Shown here piece by piece: positions 1 through 8,855 of a stretch of DNA of 64,000 nt. The stretch spans positions 186,001-250,000 of the forward strand of contig NZ_BSTL01000003.1 of the NCBI RefSeq assembly GCF_030269485.1, in the 5' to 3' direction. The notes under the pieces were generated by a model. That model saw only the letters and a list, made by a program, of their open reading frames with translations. It ran no database searches and was not told the origin of the DNA. Every line of letters starts with the position of its first letter. Position 1 is the first letter of the stretch. Origin of the DNA: Actinoplanes sp. NBRC 103695 (GTDB lineage Bacteria; Actinomycetota; Actinomycetes; Mycobacteriales; Micromonosporaceae). The position numbers were made by a program, and so were the translations under genes.

Positions 1-877
1 CCGGCAGCCGCCGCAGGAACGTGTCCAGCTCGGGGCCCTCGGTCAGGTTGGCCGACACCTCGCCGAGCGCGATGATGTCCTGCCGGAGCGGCTCCCGTCC
101 GTCCTTCAGCAGACCGGCCGTGGTGGTGGTCAGATCGCCGATCGCGTCGATCGCCGTGCCGATCGGCTTCCGGTCGCGGGCCAGCCCGGACACCAGCTCC
201 TGCAGGGTCGCGATCAGGGTGGAGAGTTCGTCGCCGCGGTCGTTGACGGTCTTCAGGACCGCGTTGAGGTTGTCGATGACCTTGCCGATCACCTCGTCCT
301 TGGCGGCCAGGGTGGAGGTCAGCGACGCGGTGTGGGCCAGCAGACTGTCGACCGTGGTGGCCTCTCCCTGCAGGACCTGGACGACCTCGTTGGCCAGCTG
401 GTTGACGTCCTCGGGGGCGAGCGCCTGGAACAGCGGCTGGAACCCGTTGAACAGCTCGGTGAGGTCCAGCGCGGGTGTGGTGCGCCCCAGCGGGATGGTC
501 TGCCCGGGCGCCAGGGCCTGACCGACCGGGCCTGCCCCCTGGCCCAGGGTGATGTAACGCTGCCCGACCAGGTTGCGGTACTTGATGGTGGCGGTCACCG
601 AGGCCGGCAGGGTACGTGCGGCGTCGACGGTGAACCGCACCTCGGCGACCCGGCGGTCGACCACCCGGATGCCGGTCACCTGGCCCACCCGCACCCCGGC
701 GATGCGGATGTCGTCGCCGTCGGACAGCCCGGCCACGTCGGTGAACCGGGCCCGGTAGGACTGGGTCTCGCCGACGCTGGTGTTGGCGATGCTCAGGCCG
801 AGGACGGCAGTGGTGATCACCGTGACGACGGCGAAGACGGTGCCCTTGACGGCCGGGCCGGCGATGCTTTTCGTCAT
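1..877 (-). CDS. Mce family protein, C-terminus beyond the window
   Basis: Mce proteins are MlaD-domain proteins that form the periplasm-spanning part of actinobacterial lipid/sterol importers. The visible 292 codons begin with a short basic stretch and one membrane segment (about residues 11-31). An MlaD domain follows (about 38-115), with family phrases such as AGLSDGDDIRIAGVRVGQV and YRNLVGQRYITL. The rest is the helical region typical of the family. The ATG at 877 overlaps the stop of the upstream mce gene by 4 bases (ATGA), which implies translational coupling. The reading frame is still open at base 2, so the C-terminus and probably further mce genes lie to the left. Family assignment is firm; the transported lipid is unknown. 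Confidence 0.9.
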   Translation of the reverse strand, partial: MTKSIAGPAVKGTVFAVVTVITTAVLGLSIANTSVGETQSYRARFTDVAGLSDGDDIRIAGVRVGQVTGIRVVDRRVAEVRFTVDAARTLPASVTATIKYRNLVGQRYITLGQGAGPVGQALAPGQTIPLGRTTPALDLTELFNGFQPLFQALAPEDVNQLANEVVQVLQGEATTVDSLLAHTASLTSTLAAKDEVIGKVIDNLNAVLKTVNDRGDELSTLIATLQELVSGLARDRKPIGTAIDAIGDLTTTTAGLLKDGREPLRQDIIALGEVSANLTEGPELDTFLRRLP

Positions 878-2058
878 GGGGTCAGCGACACCTCCTGGCC
901 GCGGAAGATCGGGCCGACGAGCAGGCTGCTCCACGGCGGCAGCGACCGCGGCGCGACGTCGAGCGAGGCGGCCATCAGCTCGTTCAGGTACTCGCTCTCC
1001 TGCGGGGCGTTGGCCAGGCCGTACGGCGTGGGGTAGCAGGCCGGCCCGCTCTTGTCCCGGTACACCGGGTCGTCCTTCCCGGGCAGGTACGCCCCGCGCG
1101 ACCGGGTGACGTGCAGCTTCACCCGCAGTCCCGGGTCCGATGTGCCCTTGCCGAGGGCCTGGTCCATGTCCGCCGCCGTGTCGGTGAGCTGTTGCAGGAC
1201 GCAGGGGAACTCGGGCGCGTACTCGGCCAGCACGGCCAGCGTCGGCCGGCTGTCGGCGGACAGTCGCACGATGGTGTCCCGGTTCTTCAGGAGGAACGCG
1301 TTCGTGTCACCGCCGGCCGAGGTCACCGACGAGAACACGGCGCGGAGATTGTTCTGCTGCTCGACCAGGGTGCGGCTGGTGACGCTCAGGTGGGTCAGCG
1401 CGTCGGTCAGGTCGGGCGCCGCGTCCGCGTAGCTGTTCGCCACCGCCACCAGCCGGGTGATGTTCTCGTTCAGCTTCGGCAGCGACGGCTCGAGTTCGGT
1501 GAGGTACGCGTTGAGTTCGGTCAGCGTCGTCCCGAGCTGGGCGCCCCGGCCGTCCAGTGCCCGGGCGATGGCGGTGAGCGTCACCGACAACTTCTGTGGC
1601 TGCACCGCCTGCAGCAGGGGCAGCAGATCGGCGAGAACCCGCTCCAGCTCGATCGCGCCGGCCGAGCGGTCCTGCTGGATGACCGTGTGCTCGGCCAGCC
1701 GGGCCGGGCCGGGGCGGCTGGGCAGGACCAGGGCGACGTACCGCTCGCCGAACAGGGTGGTCGGCAGCAACCGCGCCGTGATCCCGGCCGGCAGCAGCGG
1801 GAACTGATCGGGCCGCAGCGCCAGTTCCAGCCGGGCGCCGGCGCCGGTCGACGAGATCCGGCGGACCTCGCCCACCACGATGCCGCGGGCCTTCACCTCG
1901 GCGCCCGGGTGCATGTTGTTGCCGGCGCTGTCGGTCGCCACGACGACCATGGCGGCCGGGGTGAAGTGCCCCTGATAGCGGGCGACGACGAACCAGACCA
2001 GCAGCACGATGACCGCGAGGAACGCGAACCCGGCCAGGCGGCGGCTCAGCACGGTCAT
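874..2058 (-). CDS. Mce family protein (MlaD domain)
   Basis: This 394-residue lipid-importer subunit has an N-terminal membrane anchor (about residues 7-28), an MlaD domain (about 35-115, containing NNMHPGAEVKARGIVVGEV and LPTTLFGERYVALV) and a long helical region to about 330. The C-terminal tail has a cysteine pair (residues PCV and ACYP). It is the first mce gene after the two permease genes, the usual place of MceA. The open frame continues far upstream, but the true start is the ATG at 2058, which shares its A with the TGA of the permease gene (TGATG). Only two mce genes are visible; loci of this type usually have six. Confidence 0.92.
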   Translation of the reverse strand: MTVLSRRLAGFAFLAVIVLLVWFVVARYQGHFTPAAMVVVATDSAGNNMHPGAEVKARGIVVGEVRRISSTGAGARLELALRPDQFPLLPAGITARLLPTTLFGERYVALVLPSRPGPARLAEHTVIQQDRSAGAIELERVLADLLPLLQAVQPQKLSVTLTAIARALDGRGAQLGTTLTELNAYLTELEPSLPKLNENITRLVAVANSYADAAPDLTDALTHLSVTSRTLVEQQNNLRAVFSSVTSAGGDTNAFLLKNRDTIVRLSADSRPTLAVLAEYAPEFPCVLQQLTDTAADMDQALGKGTSDPGLRVKLHVTRSRGAYLPGKDDPVYRDKSGPACYPTPYGLANAPQESEYLNELMAASLDVAPRSLPPWSSLLVGPIFRGQEVSLTP

Positions 2059-2870
2059 CAGCCGGCCACCTTGACCGTCGTGGTGGCTCCCCAGATCGCC
2101 AGGCTGAGGAAGAAGTCGGTCAGGCTGATCAGCACGATGGCGCTGCGGACGGCACGGCCCACTGCCACACCCACACCGGCCGGTCCGCCGCTCGCCCGGT
2201 AGCCGTAGTAGCAGTGCGTCAGGATCACCAGGACGCTGAAGACGAGCACCTTGGCGACCGACCACAGGACGTCCTGGGCCGGGAGGAACAGGGCGAAGTA
2301 GTGGTCGTACGTGCCGGCGGACTGGCCGTTGAACACGATGGTCGTCCAGCGGGAGGCGGCGTAGGAGCTGATCAGGCCCATGCCGTACAGCGGGATGATG
2401 GCCACGAAACCGGCCAGCACCCGGGTGGTGACCAGGTAGGGCAGGCTCGGGATGCCCATCACCTCCAGCGCGTCCACCTCCTCGGAGATGCGCATCGCGC
2501 CGAGCTGAGCGGTGAACCCGGCGCCGACCGTCGCCGACAGGGCCAGGCCGGCCACCAGGGGTGCGATCTCCCGGGTGTTGAAGTAGGCCGAGATGAAGCC
2601 GGTGAAGGCGGAGGTGCCGATCTGATCCATCGCGGCGTACCCCTGAAGCCCCACGACCGTGCCGGTGAACATGGTCATCGCGACCATCACGCCGACCGTG
2701 CCGCCGATCACGCCCAGGCCGCCGCTGCCGAACGCGACCTCCGACAGCAGACGCAGGATCTCCCGGTAGTACCGGAACAGCGCCCGCGGCACCCACAGCG
2801 CGACGCGTACGTAGAAGCCCAGCGAGTCACCGAGGGTGTCCACCGGCGACAGAGCCCGATTCCATCTCAT
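2058..2870 (-). CDS. MlaE/YrbE-type ABC permease, second of the pair (YrbEB)
   Basis: This is the inner-membrane permease of the mce lipid importer, 270 residues, the usual YrbE length. It has about five to six hydrophobic segments. The conserved permease stretch is at about residues 115-150: an EEVDALEVMGI motif preceded by GAGFTAQLGAMR, which is the cytoplasmic coupling helix that contacts the ATPase. The start lies one base after the stop of the other permease gene, and the stop overlaps the mce start. It should pair with the upstream YrbE as a heterodimer, as in mycobacterial YrbE4A/B. Confidence in family is high. Confidence 0.93.
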   Translation of the reverse strand: MRWNRALSPVDTLGDSLGFYVRVALWVPRALFRYYREILRLLSEVAFGSGGLGVIGGTVGVMVAMTMFTGTVVGLQGYAAMDQIGTSAFTGFISAYFNTREIAPLVAGLALSATVGAGFTAQLGAMRISEEVDALEVMGIPSLPYLVTTRVLAGFVAIIPLYGMGLISSYAASRWTTIVFNGQSAGTYDHYFALFLPAQDVLWSVAKVLVFSVLVILTHCYYGYRASGGPAGVGVAVGRAVRSAIVLISLTDFFLSLAIWGATTTVKVAG

Positions 2871-2871
2871 C

Positions 2872-3630
2872 TCAACCCCCCTTCGGTGGTACGACGCGCA
2901 GGTAGATCGCCGTGATCACCAGGTTGACGAAGAACAGCAGCAGGAAAGCCATCACGACGGACTGGTTCACCGCGTCACCGACCCCCTTGGGGCCGCCCTT
3001 GCTGCCCAGCCCCCGGTTGGCGGCGACCACCCCGGCGATGAAGCCGAAGATCAGCGCCTTGATCTCGCTGATCCACAGGTCGGGCAGGTGCGCCAGGGCG
3101 GAGAAGCTGGCCAGGTACGCCCCCGGCGTGCCGTGCTGCATGACGACGTTGAAGAAGTACCCGCCGATCACGCCGACGGTGGAGACCAGCCCGTTGAGCA
3201 GGACGGCGACGCCCATCGCGGCGTGCACCCGGGGCACGACCAGGCGCTGGACCGGCGAGATGCCCATCACCTCCATCGCGTCCATCTCCTCCCGGATGGT
3301 GCGGGCGCCCAGGTCGGCGCAGATGGCCGAGCCACCCGCCCCGGCCACCAGCAGCGCGGTGACCAGCGGGCTGGCCTGCTGGACGATGGCCAGCACACTG
3401 GCCGCGCCGGTGAACGACTCCGCGCCCAGCTGCCGGGTCAGCGAGCCCACCTGCAGGGCGATGACCGCGCCGAACGGGATCGAGACCAGCGCCGCCGGCA
3501 GGATCGTCACGCTGGCGATGAACCAGAACTGCTCGACGGTCTCGCGGACCTGCGGCCGCCTGCTGAACGACAGCCGGGCCACCTGGGCCGCGAGCGTGAA
3601 CACCCGGCCGGTGTCAGCCAGGACGTTCAT
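2872..3630 (-). CDS. MlaE/YrbE-type ABC permease, first of the pair (YrbEA)
   Basis: This 252-residue permease of the mce importer carries the family EQFWFIASVTILPA segment, several membrane helices and the coupling motif REEMDAMEVMGISP (about residues 133-146). The ATG at 3630 overlaps the end of the ATPase gene by 4 bases. The order ATPase, YrbEA, YrbEB, Mce is that of known actinobacterial mce loci, except that here the ATPase gene is inside the operon; in mycobacteria it is usually elsewhere on the chromosome. Confidence 0.93.
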   Translation of the reverse strand: MNVLADTGRVFTLAAQVARLSFSRRPQVRETVEQFWFIASVTILPAALVSIPFGAVIALQVGSLTRQLGAESFTGAASVLAIVQQASPLVTALLVAGAGGSAICADLGARTIREEMDAMEVMGISPVQRLVVPRVHAAMGVAVLLNGLVSTVGVIGGYFFNVVMQHGTPGAYLASFSALAHLPDLWISEIKALIFGFIAGVVAANRGLGSKGGPKGVGDAVNQSVVMAFLLLFFVNLVITAIYLRVVPPKGG

Positions 3631-4400
3631 GCTTTGTCCTTCTCCTCGGACATGCCGATGGGTCCGTCGCGCCGGCCGTTGAGGAACTGCTCCACCGCGG
3701 GCTCGCCGCTGGTGAGCAGCACCTCGCGAGGCCCGAAGGCGACGAGTTCCCGGCGGTACAGCATGCCGATGTTGTGCGAGACGGTCCGGGCCATGTCGAT
3801 GTTGTGGGTGACGATCAGCATGGTCGCTCGGATCTGGGCGTTGAGGTCGATCAGCAGCTGCGACAGGTAGGCCGTCCGCACCGGATCCAGCCCGGAGTCG
3901 GGCTCGTCGCAGAGGATGAACTCGGGGTCGAGGACCAGCGCGCGGGCCAGGCCGGCGCGTTTACGCATGCCGCCGGAGATCTGGCCGGGCAGCTTGGACT
4001 CGGCCCCGCTCAGGCCGACCATCGCCATCTTCTCCTCGACAGTGGCCCGGATGTTCCGCTCCGTGCGACGGGTGTGTTCGCGCAGCGGGAAGGCGATGTT
4101 GTCGAACAGGCTCATCGAGCCGAACAGCGCGCCGTCCTGGAACATCACGCCCATCAGCCGCCGGGTGCGGTAGAGCTGGCGTTCCCGGCAGGAGGCGATG
4201 TCCACGCCGTCGATCACGACCCGGCCGCGGTCGGGCTTGACCAGGCCGACGAGGGTCTTGAGGAAGACCGTCTTCCCGGTGCCGGACGGGCCGAGCATGA
4301 CCGAGATCTCGCCGGCCGGCAGGGTCAGCGTGACGTCGCGCCACACCGTGTGCCGGTCGAAGGACTTCGTCAGCCCGTCGGCCGCTACCTCGATGCCCAT
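3627..4400 (-). CDS. MlaF/Mkl-type ABC ATPase of the mce importer
   Basis: This ATP-binding subunit (257 residues) energises the YrbE/Mce lipid importer. It has Walker A GPSGTGKT (about residues 38-45), the MlaF-type signature ISGGMRKRAGLARAL, which replaces the usual LSGGQ form, and Walker B FILCDEPDSGLDP, followed by the switch histidine in IVTHN. The GMRKRAGLARA variant is diagnostic for lipid-transport ATPases of the MlaF/Mkl group. A good ribosome site (GAGGAGA) stands 4 bases before the ATG. The gene lies 16 bases after the third secreted-protein gene, so it should be cotranscribed with it. Confidence 0.94.
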   Translation of the reverse strand: MGIEVAADGLTKSFDRHTVWRDVTLTLPAGEISVMLGPSGTGKTVFLKTLVGLVKPDRGRVVIDGVDIASCRERQLYRTRRLMGVMFQDGALFGSMSLFDNIAFPLREHTRRTERNIRATVEEKMAMVGLSGAESKLPGQISGGMRKRAGLARALVLDPEFILCDEPDSGLDPVRTAYLSQLLIDLNAQIRATMLIVTHNIDMARTVSHNIGMLYRRELVAFGPREVLLTSGEPAVEQFLNGRRDGPIGMSEEKDKA

Positions 4401-4416
4401 CCACTCTCCTCGGTCG

Positions 4417-5373
4417 TCATCGTTGCGGCTCCGGGATCACGGGCGGGCACCCGTTGGCGCCACTGATGTCGGGGGAGCAGAGGTTCCCCTGGATCATCTT
4501 CGTGTAGTTGCCCGGACCGGACACCGACGCCGTGAACAGCGGGGTCAGGTCCTCGCCGTCGTCGCCCACGCAGTCGGTGAACGGGGGGATGTCGGTGGTG
4601 CCGACGAGCGGCCCACCGCGGGCGACGGTGTATCCGCTGGGCGGGATGGTGGAGTTGTCACCCGATCCCGAGAGGCGGAGGTTGTCCTCCTCCGGATCGA
4701 GGGTGTGACACACACCGGTGTTCATCGGCACGCCGTTGACCTCGACATCGGTGAGCTGGATCGTGACCTTGCCGGACAGCGTGGTCGAGACCAGAGTGTG
4801 CTGGCCGTTCGCCTGCGTCGTCTCCGCGGTGCCGGAGATCGGGCCGACCAGCCTGAGGTGCATCTTCGCGCTGACCGGCATGAAGCCGAAGGTCAGCAAC
4901 GTCTGGGCGGCCGGCGGGAACTCCCCTTCCCGCATGTCCGGGGTGATGCCGTTGGGCTCCAGCATGAACTTGTAGTCGGTCACGGTGTGCCGGACGCCGC
5001 CCCGGGGGACGCACAGGGCGAGCGGGATGGTCGACGGCACGCAGAAGCTCCGGTTCGCGGTGATGACCACGCTGGCCAGACCGGGGTCGGGGACGCCGAG
5101 CAGGACCGCGCCGTTCAGTTTGTTCACGTTGGCGTAGCCGACCACGTACGCGCAGCCCAGCTGCTGGAGCTCACCCGGCACGTGGAACGCGCTGCACGCG
5201 GGCGGGGTGGGCCGGGGGGCGGCTGCTTGCGGGACCGCGCGGCCGGTCCGGTCAGTGCTGGCCGGCGCGGCCGAGGTGAGCGTGCCTGCGGCCGCGAGGG
5301 CTAGGCAGACCATGGTCAGCCAGCGCCCCGGCCGCAGCAGCGACCGGGGCGTGGCGGTTCTTCCCACGCGCAC
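4417..5373 (-). CDS. Secreted protein of the mce operon, IPPF-domain paralogue A
   Basis: I do not recognise this 318-residue protein by family name. It has a signal peptide (hydrophobic core about residues 15-35), a Pro/Ala linker, and then a beta-rich extracellular region with several cysteines. The C-terminal half aligns by eye with the 202-residue product at 6162-6770. Shared features are a GFMPVSA/GIIPVSA stretch, a G-P/A-x-C-x-T motif, a Y-x-V-x-R-G-G turn, an IPPF-x-x-C motif and a PGPGN/SGPGN ending. It starts at GTG 5373, which overlaps the preceding stop by one base, and ends 16 bases before the lipid-importer ATPase. I infer an extracellular role in lipid handling from position only. 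Confidence 0.85.
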   Translation of the reverse strand: MRVGRTATPRSLLRPGRWLTMVCLALAAAGTLTSAAPASTDRTGRAVPQAAAPRPTPPACSAFHVPGELQQLGCAYVVGYANVNKLNGAVLLGVPDPGLASVVITANRSFCVPSTIPLALCVPRGGVRHTVTDYKFMLEPNGITPDMREGEFPPAAQTLLTFGFMPVSAKMHLRLVGPISGTAETTQANGQHTLVSTTLSGKVTIQLTDVEVNGVPMNTGVCHTLDPEEDNLRLSGSGDNSTIPPSGYTVARGGPLVGTTDIPPFTDCVGDDGEDLTPLFTASVSGPGNYTKMIQGNLCSPDISGANGCPPVIPEPQR

Positions 5374-6137
5374 TACGGCGACGTGATCTGCAGGCCGGAG
5401 TCGAGCACGTACGGCGTGTCGGTGCCGAACGGGTCCTCGGCGTCGGCGGTGGCGTAGTACGCGCCGATGTCGCCGTTGTTCACCTCACCGAGGCAGCCGC
5501 GGACGTTGTTGATCGTCAGCGGCCCGTGCGGCAGCGTGACCTCGCCCCCGACGCCGGTCCCGTACTCCGGCGCGATGTCCGGGGTGACGTTCAGCGAGGT
5601 GGTCGCGTTGTCGTAGTACACCGGAGCGTCGCCCGAGACGGTGAACGAGCAGGCCGGCATGGACACGTTGACGTTCTTGATGTGGATGTAGCCGTTGCCG
5701 TTCGCCGGGGTGACTCCGTCCGACTTCACACCCGGGTACTGCTGGATGACGATCTCGTACGGCGTGTCCGTCGCGATCGAGGTCACGGATCCGAGCAGGC
5801 TGGTGCAGCCGCCGGCGGTGTTGAACAGCAGGCTGTCGATGCCGCCGCCGAGCGACGCGGGCAGGGCCGCACCCGCCTGGTCGGGCAGCGCGCCGGTGCC
5901 CTGCGAGCCGTAGTTCTGGCCACCGCCTGCCGTGCAGGTCAGCGTGACCCCGGAGTTGAGATCCAGGAACGAGCTGTGCGAGGTGACGGCGGTGTACGCG
6001 CCGCCCTCCGACGTGCTGGTGATGGTGATGCTGTCGGCGTCCGCGGCGTGAACCGCGCCGGCGCCGATCAGGACGGCCGCGCTGGTCGCGGCGGCGCACG
6101 AGAACAGGGCGCCGGTCACGCGTGTACGCATTCTCAT
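5373..6137 (-). CDS. Secreted protein of the mce operon
   Basis: This is a 254-residue exported protein of unrecognised family. A clear signal peptide covers about residues 1-31 and ends in VHAADA. The mature part is Gly/Thr/Ser-rich and beta-like, with four or more cysteines, including a TCTAGGGQNYG stretch and an NNVRGCLGEVNNGD stretch near the end. It does not share the IPPF motif of its two neighbours. A strong ribosome site (GAGGAG, 6 bases before the ATG) marks the start. It lies between the other two secreted-protein genes with gaps of 24 bases and minus 1, so all three are probably made together with the lipid importer. Confidence 0.85.
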   Translation of the reverse strand: MRMRTRVTGALFSCAAATSAAVLIGAGAVHAADADSITITSTSEGGAYTAVTSHSSFLDLNSGVTLTCTAGGGQNYGSQGTGALPDQAGAALPASLGGGIDSLLFNTAGGCTSLLGSVTSIATDTPYEIVIQQYPGVKSDGVTPANGNGYIHIKNVNVSMPACSFTVSGDAPVYYDNATTSLNVTPDIAPEYGTGVGGEVTLPHGPLTINNVRGCLGEVNNGDIGAYYATADAEDPFGTDTPYVLDSGLQITSP

Positions 6138-6161
6138 CGTTGTCTCCTCAGTGGGGGATGC

Positions 6162-6770
6162 TCAGCCGAGGACGGCTGGGCCGAGGGTCAGGGCGAGCGT
6201 GTTGCCCGGCCCCGGGATGACCAGGTTGATCAACCCGGTGTTCAGCAGGCAGTGCTCGAACGGCGGGATGGTGTACGTCCCGGAGACCGTGCCGCCGCGC
6301 AACACGCTGAAGCCGGGCTCCGAGTTCAGGGGGATCTCGGCCGGGGTGACGGTCTGGCAGCGGTTGCCGACGAAGGCGGGCAGGCCGGCGATGGTGAGGC
6401 GGGTCAGCCGCATGGTGATGTGCGACGTGCTCTGCATCGCGCCGGTGTTCAGGTTCAGCGTGCCGGTGGTCGGCTCCGCCTCGCTGAGCTCGACGGTCGC
6501 GCTCACCGGGATGATGCCGAGCTCCTTGAAGTTCCCGGTGGCCGGGGGCAGGGAGACGGCGGCGGTGAGCGCGCCGCTGTCCAGGTTGACGGTGGCGCGC
6601 AGGGTGCCCGGACCCAGCGGCAGGTCGGAGTCGTTGGAAGCGATGTGGCTGGCGCCGTTGATCGGATAGGTGGCGTTGATCTCGGCCACGGCGGCGGCGG
6701 GTGAGGCGCTGACGCCGATCGCCGTCGCGGCCATCACCGCGACGAGAACACTTGCTGTCCGTACGCGCAT
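6162..6770 (-). CDS. Secreted protein of the mce operon, IPPF-domain paralogue B
   Basis: This is the first gene of the operon: a 202-residue exported protein with a signal peptide (about residues 1-28, ending ASPAAA). The body is a beta-rich domain homologous by eye to the C-terminal half of the 4417-5373 product, with the shared G-x-x-P-V-S-A stretch, C-Q-T, RGG turn, IPPFEHC (about residue 170) and PGPGN. I chose ATG 6770 over GTG 6776 because an AGGAGA ribosome site stands 6-7 bases before the ATG. Its upstream region is the divergent promoter shared with the PucR regulator. Function is unknown. Confidence 0.85.
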   Translation of the reverse strand: MRVRTASVLVAVMAATAIGVSASPAAAVAEINATYPINGASHIASNDSDLPLGPGTLRATVNLDSGALTAAVSLPPATGNFKELGIIPVSATVELSEAEPTTGTLNLNTGAMQSTSHITMRLTRLTIAGLPAFVGNRCQTVTPAEIPLNSEPGFSVLRGGTVSGTYTIPPFEHCLLNTGLINLVIPGPGNTLALTLGPAVLG

Positions 6771-7086
6771 TGGCACTCTCCTGTCGGGAACGCTCCGCTG
6801 GTCTTCTCCCGAGCCCGCTCGGCGCCGTGCGCAGGACTTCGGATTGATGGCCGTCAGTGGCTCGGAGGCGGCCTCGGCGGTAGGTTACTGGCGGGTTACA
6901 TAGGGCCACAAGCAGTCATGACGATGAATTGTTGCGGCGGTCACCCGGCCGCGATTTCTTATCACTTATGGCGAAGAGTTCCGGGATCTCTTGTCACTAC
7001 CCGCGCATTTGCGCCAGCTCGGTCGAGATGGACTATGTTCGATGCCTGCGTCCAGGCGCAGGGGTTTCAGGGAGGTGTGGTCGTCG
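6771..7086. promoter_or_regulatory. Divergent promoter region between mce operon and PucR regulator
   Basis: These 316 bases hold no gene. They must carry the promoters for the leftward mce operon and the rightward regulator. The clearest structure is a direct repeat of GGTTAC at 6883-6888 and 6894-6899, spaced 11 bases start to start (one helical turn), which could be an operator. I see no convincing -35/-10 pair for either direction. Confidence 0.4.
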
Positions 7087-8319
7087 ATGACCCGTCCGCT
7101 GCAGGTCGACGGCCAGGCTGCGAAAAACGGCCGGGCGCGACCGGGGGAGATGTTCCCCCGTCACATGGCCGTCATCATGCGGGCCGAGCTGCCGAGCCTG
7201 GCCGCGGACATCATCGCCGAGATCCGCGAGACCATCCCGGAGTACGCGCGTCCCATGGACGGCCCCTACGGCCAGACGATGCGGCTGGGCGTCGAGCACG
7301 CCCTCGAGTCCTTCGTCGACCAGGTCGCCGACCCGTCCGCCTCCCACCAGGGCTGGGACTGGGTCTTCCGGCGGCTCGGCCGGTACGAGGCGAACGAGGA
7401 TCGCAGCCTGGACAGCCTCCAGGCGGCGTACCGGGTCGGCGCCCGGGTGGCCTGGCAGCGGGCGGTGAAGGTGGGCCGGCGGGAAGGCCTCGCGTCCTCG
7501 ATCATGTTCCAGCTCGCCGACGCGCTGTTCGGCTACATCGACCAGCTGGCCACGCTGTCCGTCGAGGGCTACATGGAGGCGAAGGCACGCTCCGCCGACG
7601 CGCTCATCCAGTGGCGCCGCCGGCTGCTGCGGCTGATCCTGGAGTCGCCGCCCGCCCCGGAAAGCGCCGTGAAGGACCTGGCCAACCTGGCCGGCTGGAC
7701 CGTGCCCGACGAGGTGACCATGATCGCGGTCGGCCTCGGCACGCAGGACGTGACACCACCTCTGGACGACGTGCTGTCCGACCTGGACACCATCGAGCCG
7801 TACCTGCTGGTGCCCGGGCGGCTGTCCGCGGATCGCCGGACCGGCCTGATCGAGGAGTTCCCCGGCAGCCGGCTCGCGGTCGGTCCCACGGTGCGGCTGA
7901 GCGCGGCGCCGGACTCGCTGCGCTGGGCCCGGCAGGCGCTCGCGCTGGGTGAGTCCGGCGCCATCGATCCCGAGCCGGCGATCCTGTGCGAGGACCACCT
8001 CTGCGAGATGCTGCTGTTCTCCGACTGGCCGCTCGTCGAGCAACTCGCCGACCGTGAGTTCGCCGCGGTCCGTGACCTCACCGCGCACCGCCGGGACCGG
8101 CTGATCGAGACGCTCGAGGCCTGGCTGGAGGCGCGCGGCTCGGCTGCCAAGATCGCCGAGCGGCTGCGGGTGCATCCGCAGACCGTCCGCTACCGGATGC
8201 GTCAGCTCGAGCAGAGCCTCGGCGAGCAGCTCGACGACCCCGACTCGCGCTTCGCCATGGAGTTGGTGCTGCGGGCCCGGCGGCTGCACGAGCGCACCAC
8301 GCGTGGGGGTGTCCGATGA
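7087..8319 (+). CDS. PucR-family transcriptional regulator
   Basis: This 410-residue regulator has an N-terminal helical sensor region, a central linker domain, and a C-terminal PucR-type helix-turn-helix at about residues 348-385 (AKIAERLRVHPQTVRYRMRQLE). That HTH pattern is diagnostic of the PucR/CdaR group. The frame is open 32 codons further upstream, but the ATG at 7087 follows a GGAGG at 7071 and gives a normal N-terminus. It faces the mce operon and overlaps the next gene by 4 bases. From position it probably controls lipid uptake in response to a small molecule; the ligand is unknown. Confidence 0.85.
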   Translation: MTRPLQVDGQAAKNGRARPGEMFPRHMAVIMRAELPSLAADIIAEIRETIPEYARPMDGPYGQTMRLGVEHALESFVDQVADPSASHQGWDWVFRRLGRYEANEDRSLDSLQAAYRVGARVAWQRAVKVGRREGLASSIMFQLADALFGYIDQLATLSVEGYMEAKARSADALIQWRRRLLRLILESPPAPESAVKDLANLAGWTVPDEVTMIAVGLGTQDVTPPLDDVLSDLDTIEPYLLVPGRLSADRRTGLIEEFPGSRLAVGPTVRLSAAPDSLRWARQALALGESGAIDPEPAILCEDHLCEMLLFSDWPLVEQLADREFAAVRDLTAHRRDRLIETLEAWLEARGSAAKIAERLRVHPQTVRYRMRQLEQSLGEQLDDPDSRFAMELVLRARRLHERTTRGGVR

Positions 8320-8828
8320 CCCGTCCCCGCTCGCTCGTACTGGTGGCGCTGGTCCTCGCCCTGGTCGCCGCCGGCGCCGCGGGGTGGACGGGCTGGTCGT
8401 GGTGGTCGGCCGCGCACGACGACTCGCTGCGCTACTCCCAGACCCGCGACGAGGTTCTGCGCAGCGCCCAGCAGGCCGTTCAAAACCTCAACACCCTCGA
8501 TTACCGTACGGCGGAGAGCGGTGTCGATCTCTGGGTCGAATCCACCACCGGCACCTTGCGTGACCAGCTCACCCAGGGCCGCCAGAACTTTCTCACGCAG
8601 ATCCGGAAGGCGAAGACCGTCACCACGGCGAAGATCCTCGACGGCGCGGTGACCGAGCTGGACGATCGTGCCGGCAAGGCGAGCGTCATCGTGGCCATCG
8701 AGCTGACCGTGACCCCGGCGGCCGGCCGGCCGACCACCAAGCGGGAACGGCTGGCGGGTCAGCTCACCCGGACCGGGTCGACCTGGAAGCTCAGCTCCAT
8801 CGGACAGGTACCGGTCTCCGCGGCCTGA
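8316..8828 (+). CDS. Mce-associated membrane protein
   Basis: This 170-residue single-pass protein has a membrane helix at about residues 6-28 and then an extracytoplasmic domain of the SnoaL/NTF2-like type usual for Mce-associated (Mas/Mam) proteins. Typical points are an SLRYSQTRDEVLRSAQQAVQNLNTLD helix, a threonine-rich beta region and a GSTWKLSSIG ending. These proteins are thought to stabilise or assist Mce complexes. The start overlaps the PucR stop (ATGA), so the regulator and this protein are coupled. The family call rests on architecture and on the mce locus next door. Confidence 0.82.
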   Translation: MTRPRSLVLVALVLALVAAGAAGWTGWSWWSAAHDDSLRYSQTRDEVLRSAQQAVQNLNTLDYRTAESGVDLWVESTTGTLRDQLTQGRQNFLTQIRKAKTVTTAKILDGAVTELDDRAGKASVIVAIELTVTPAAGRPTTKRERLAGQLTRTGSTWKLSSIGQVPVSAA

Positions 8829-8855
8829 GCCCGCGTACGGAAGGAACCAGCGCGC

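Noticed and set aside
2059..2796. Upstream extension of the mce gene at 874-2058 in the same frame
   Set aside because: The extension is out of phase with the permease gene that clearly codes here; the mce start at 2058 overlaps the permease stop in the usual way.
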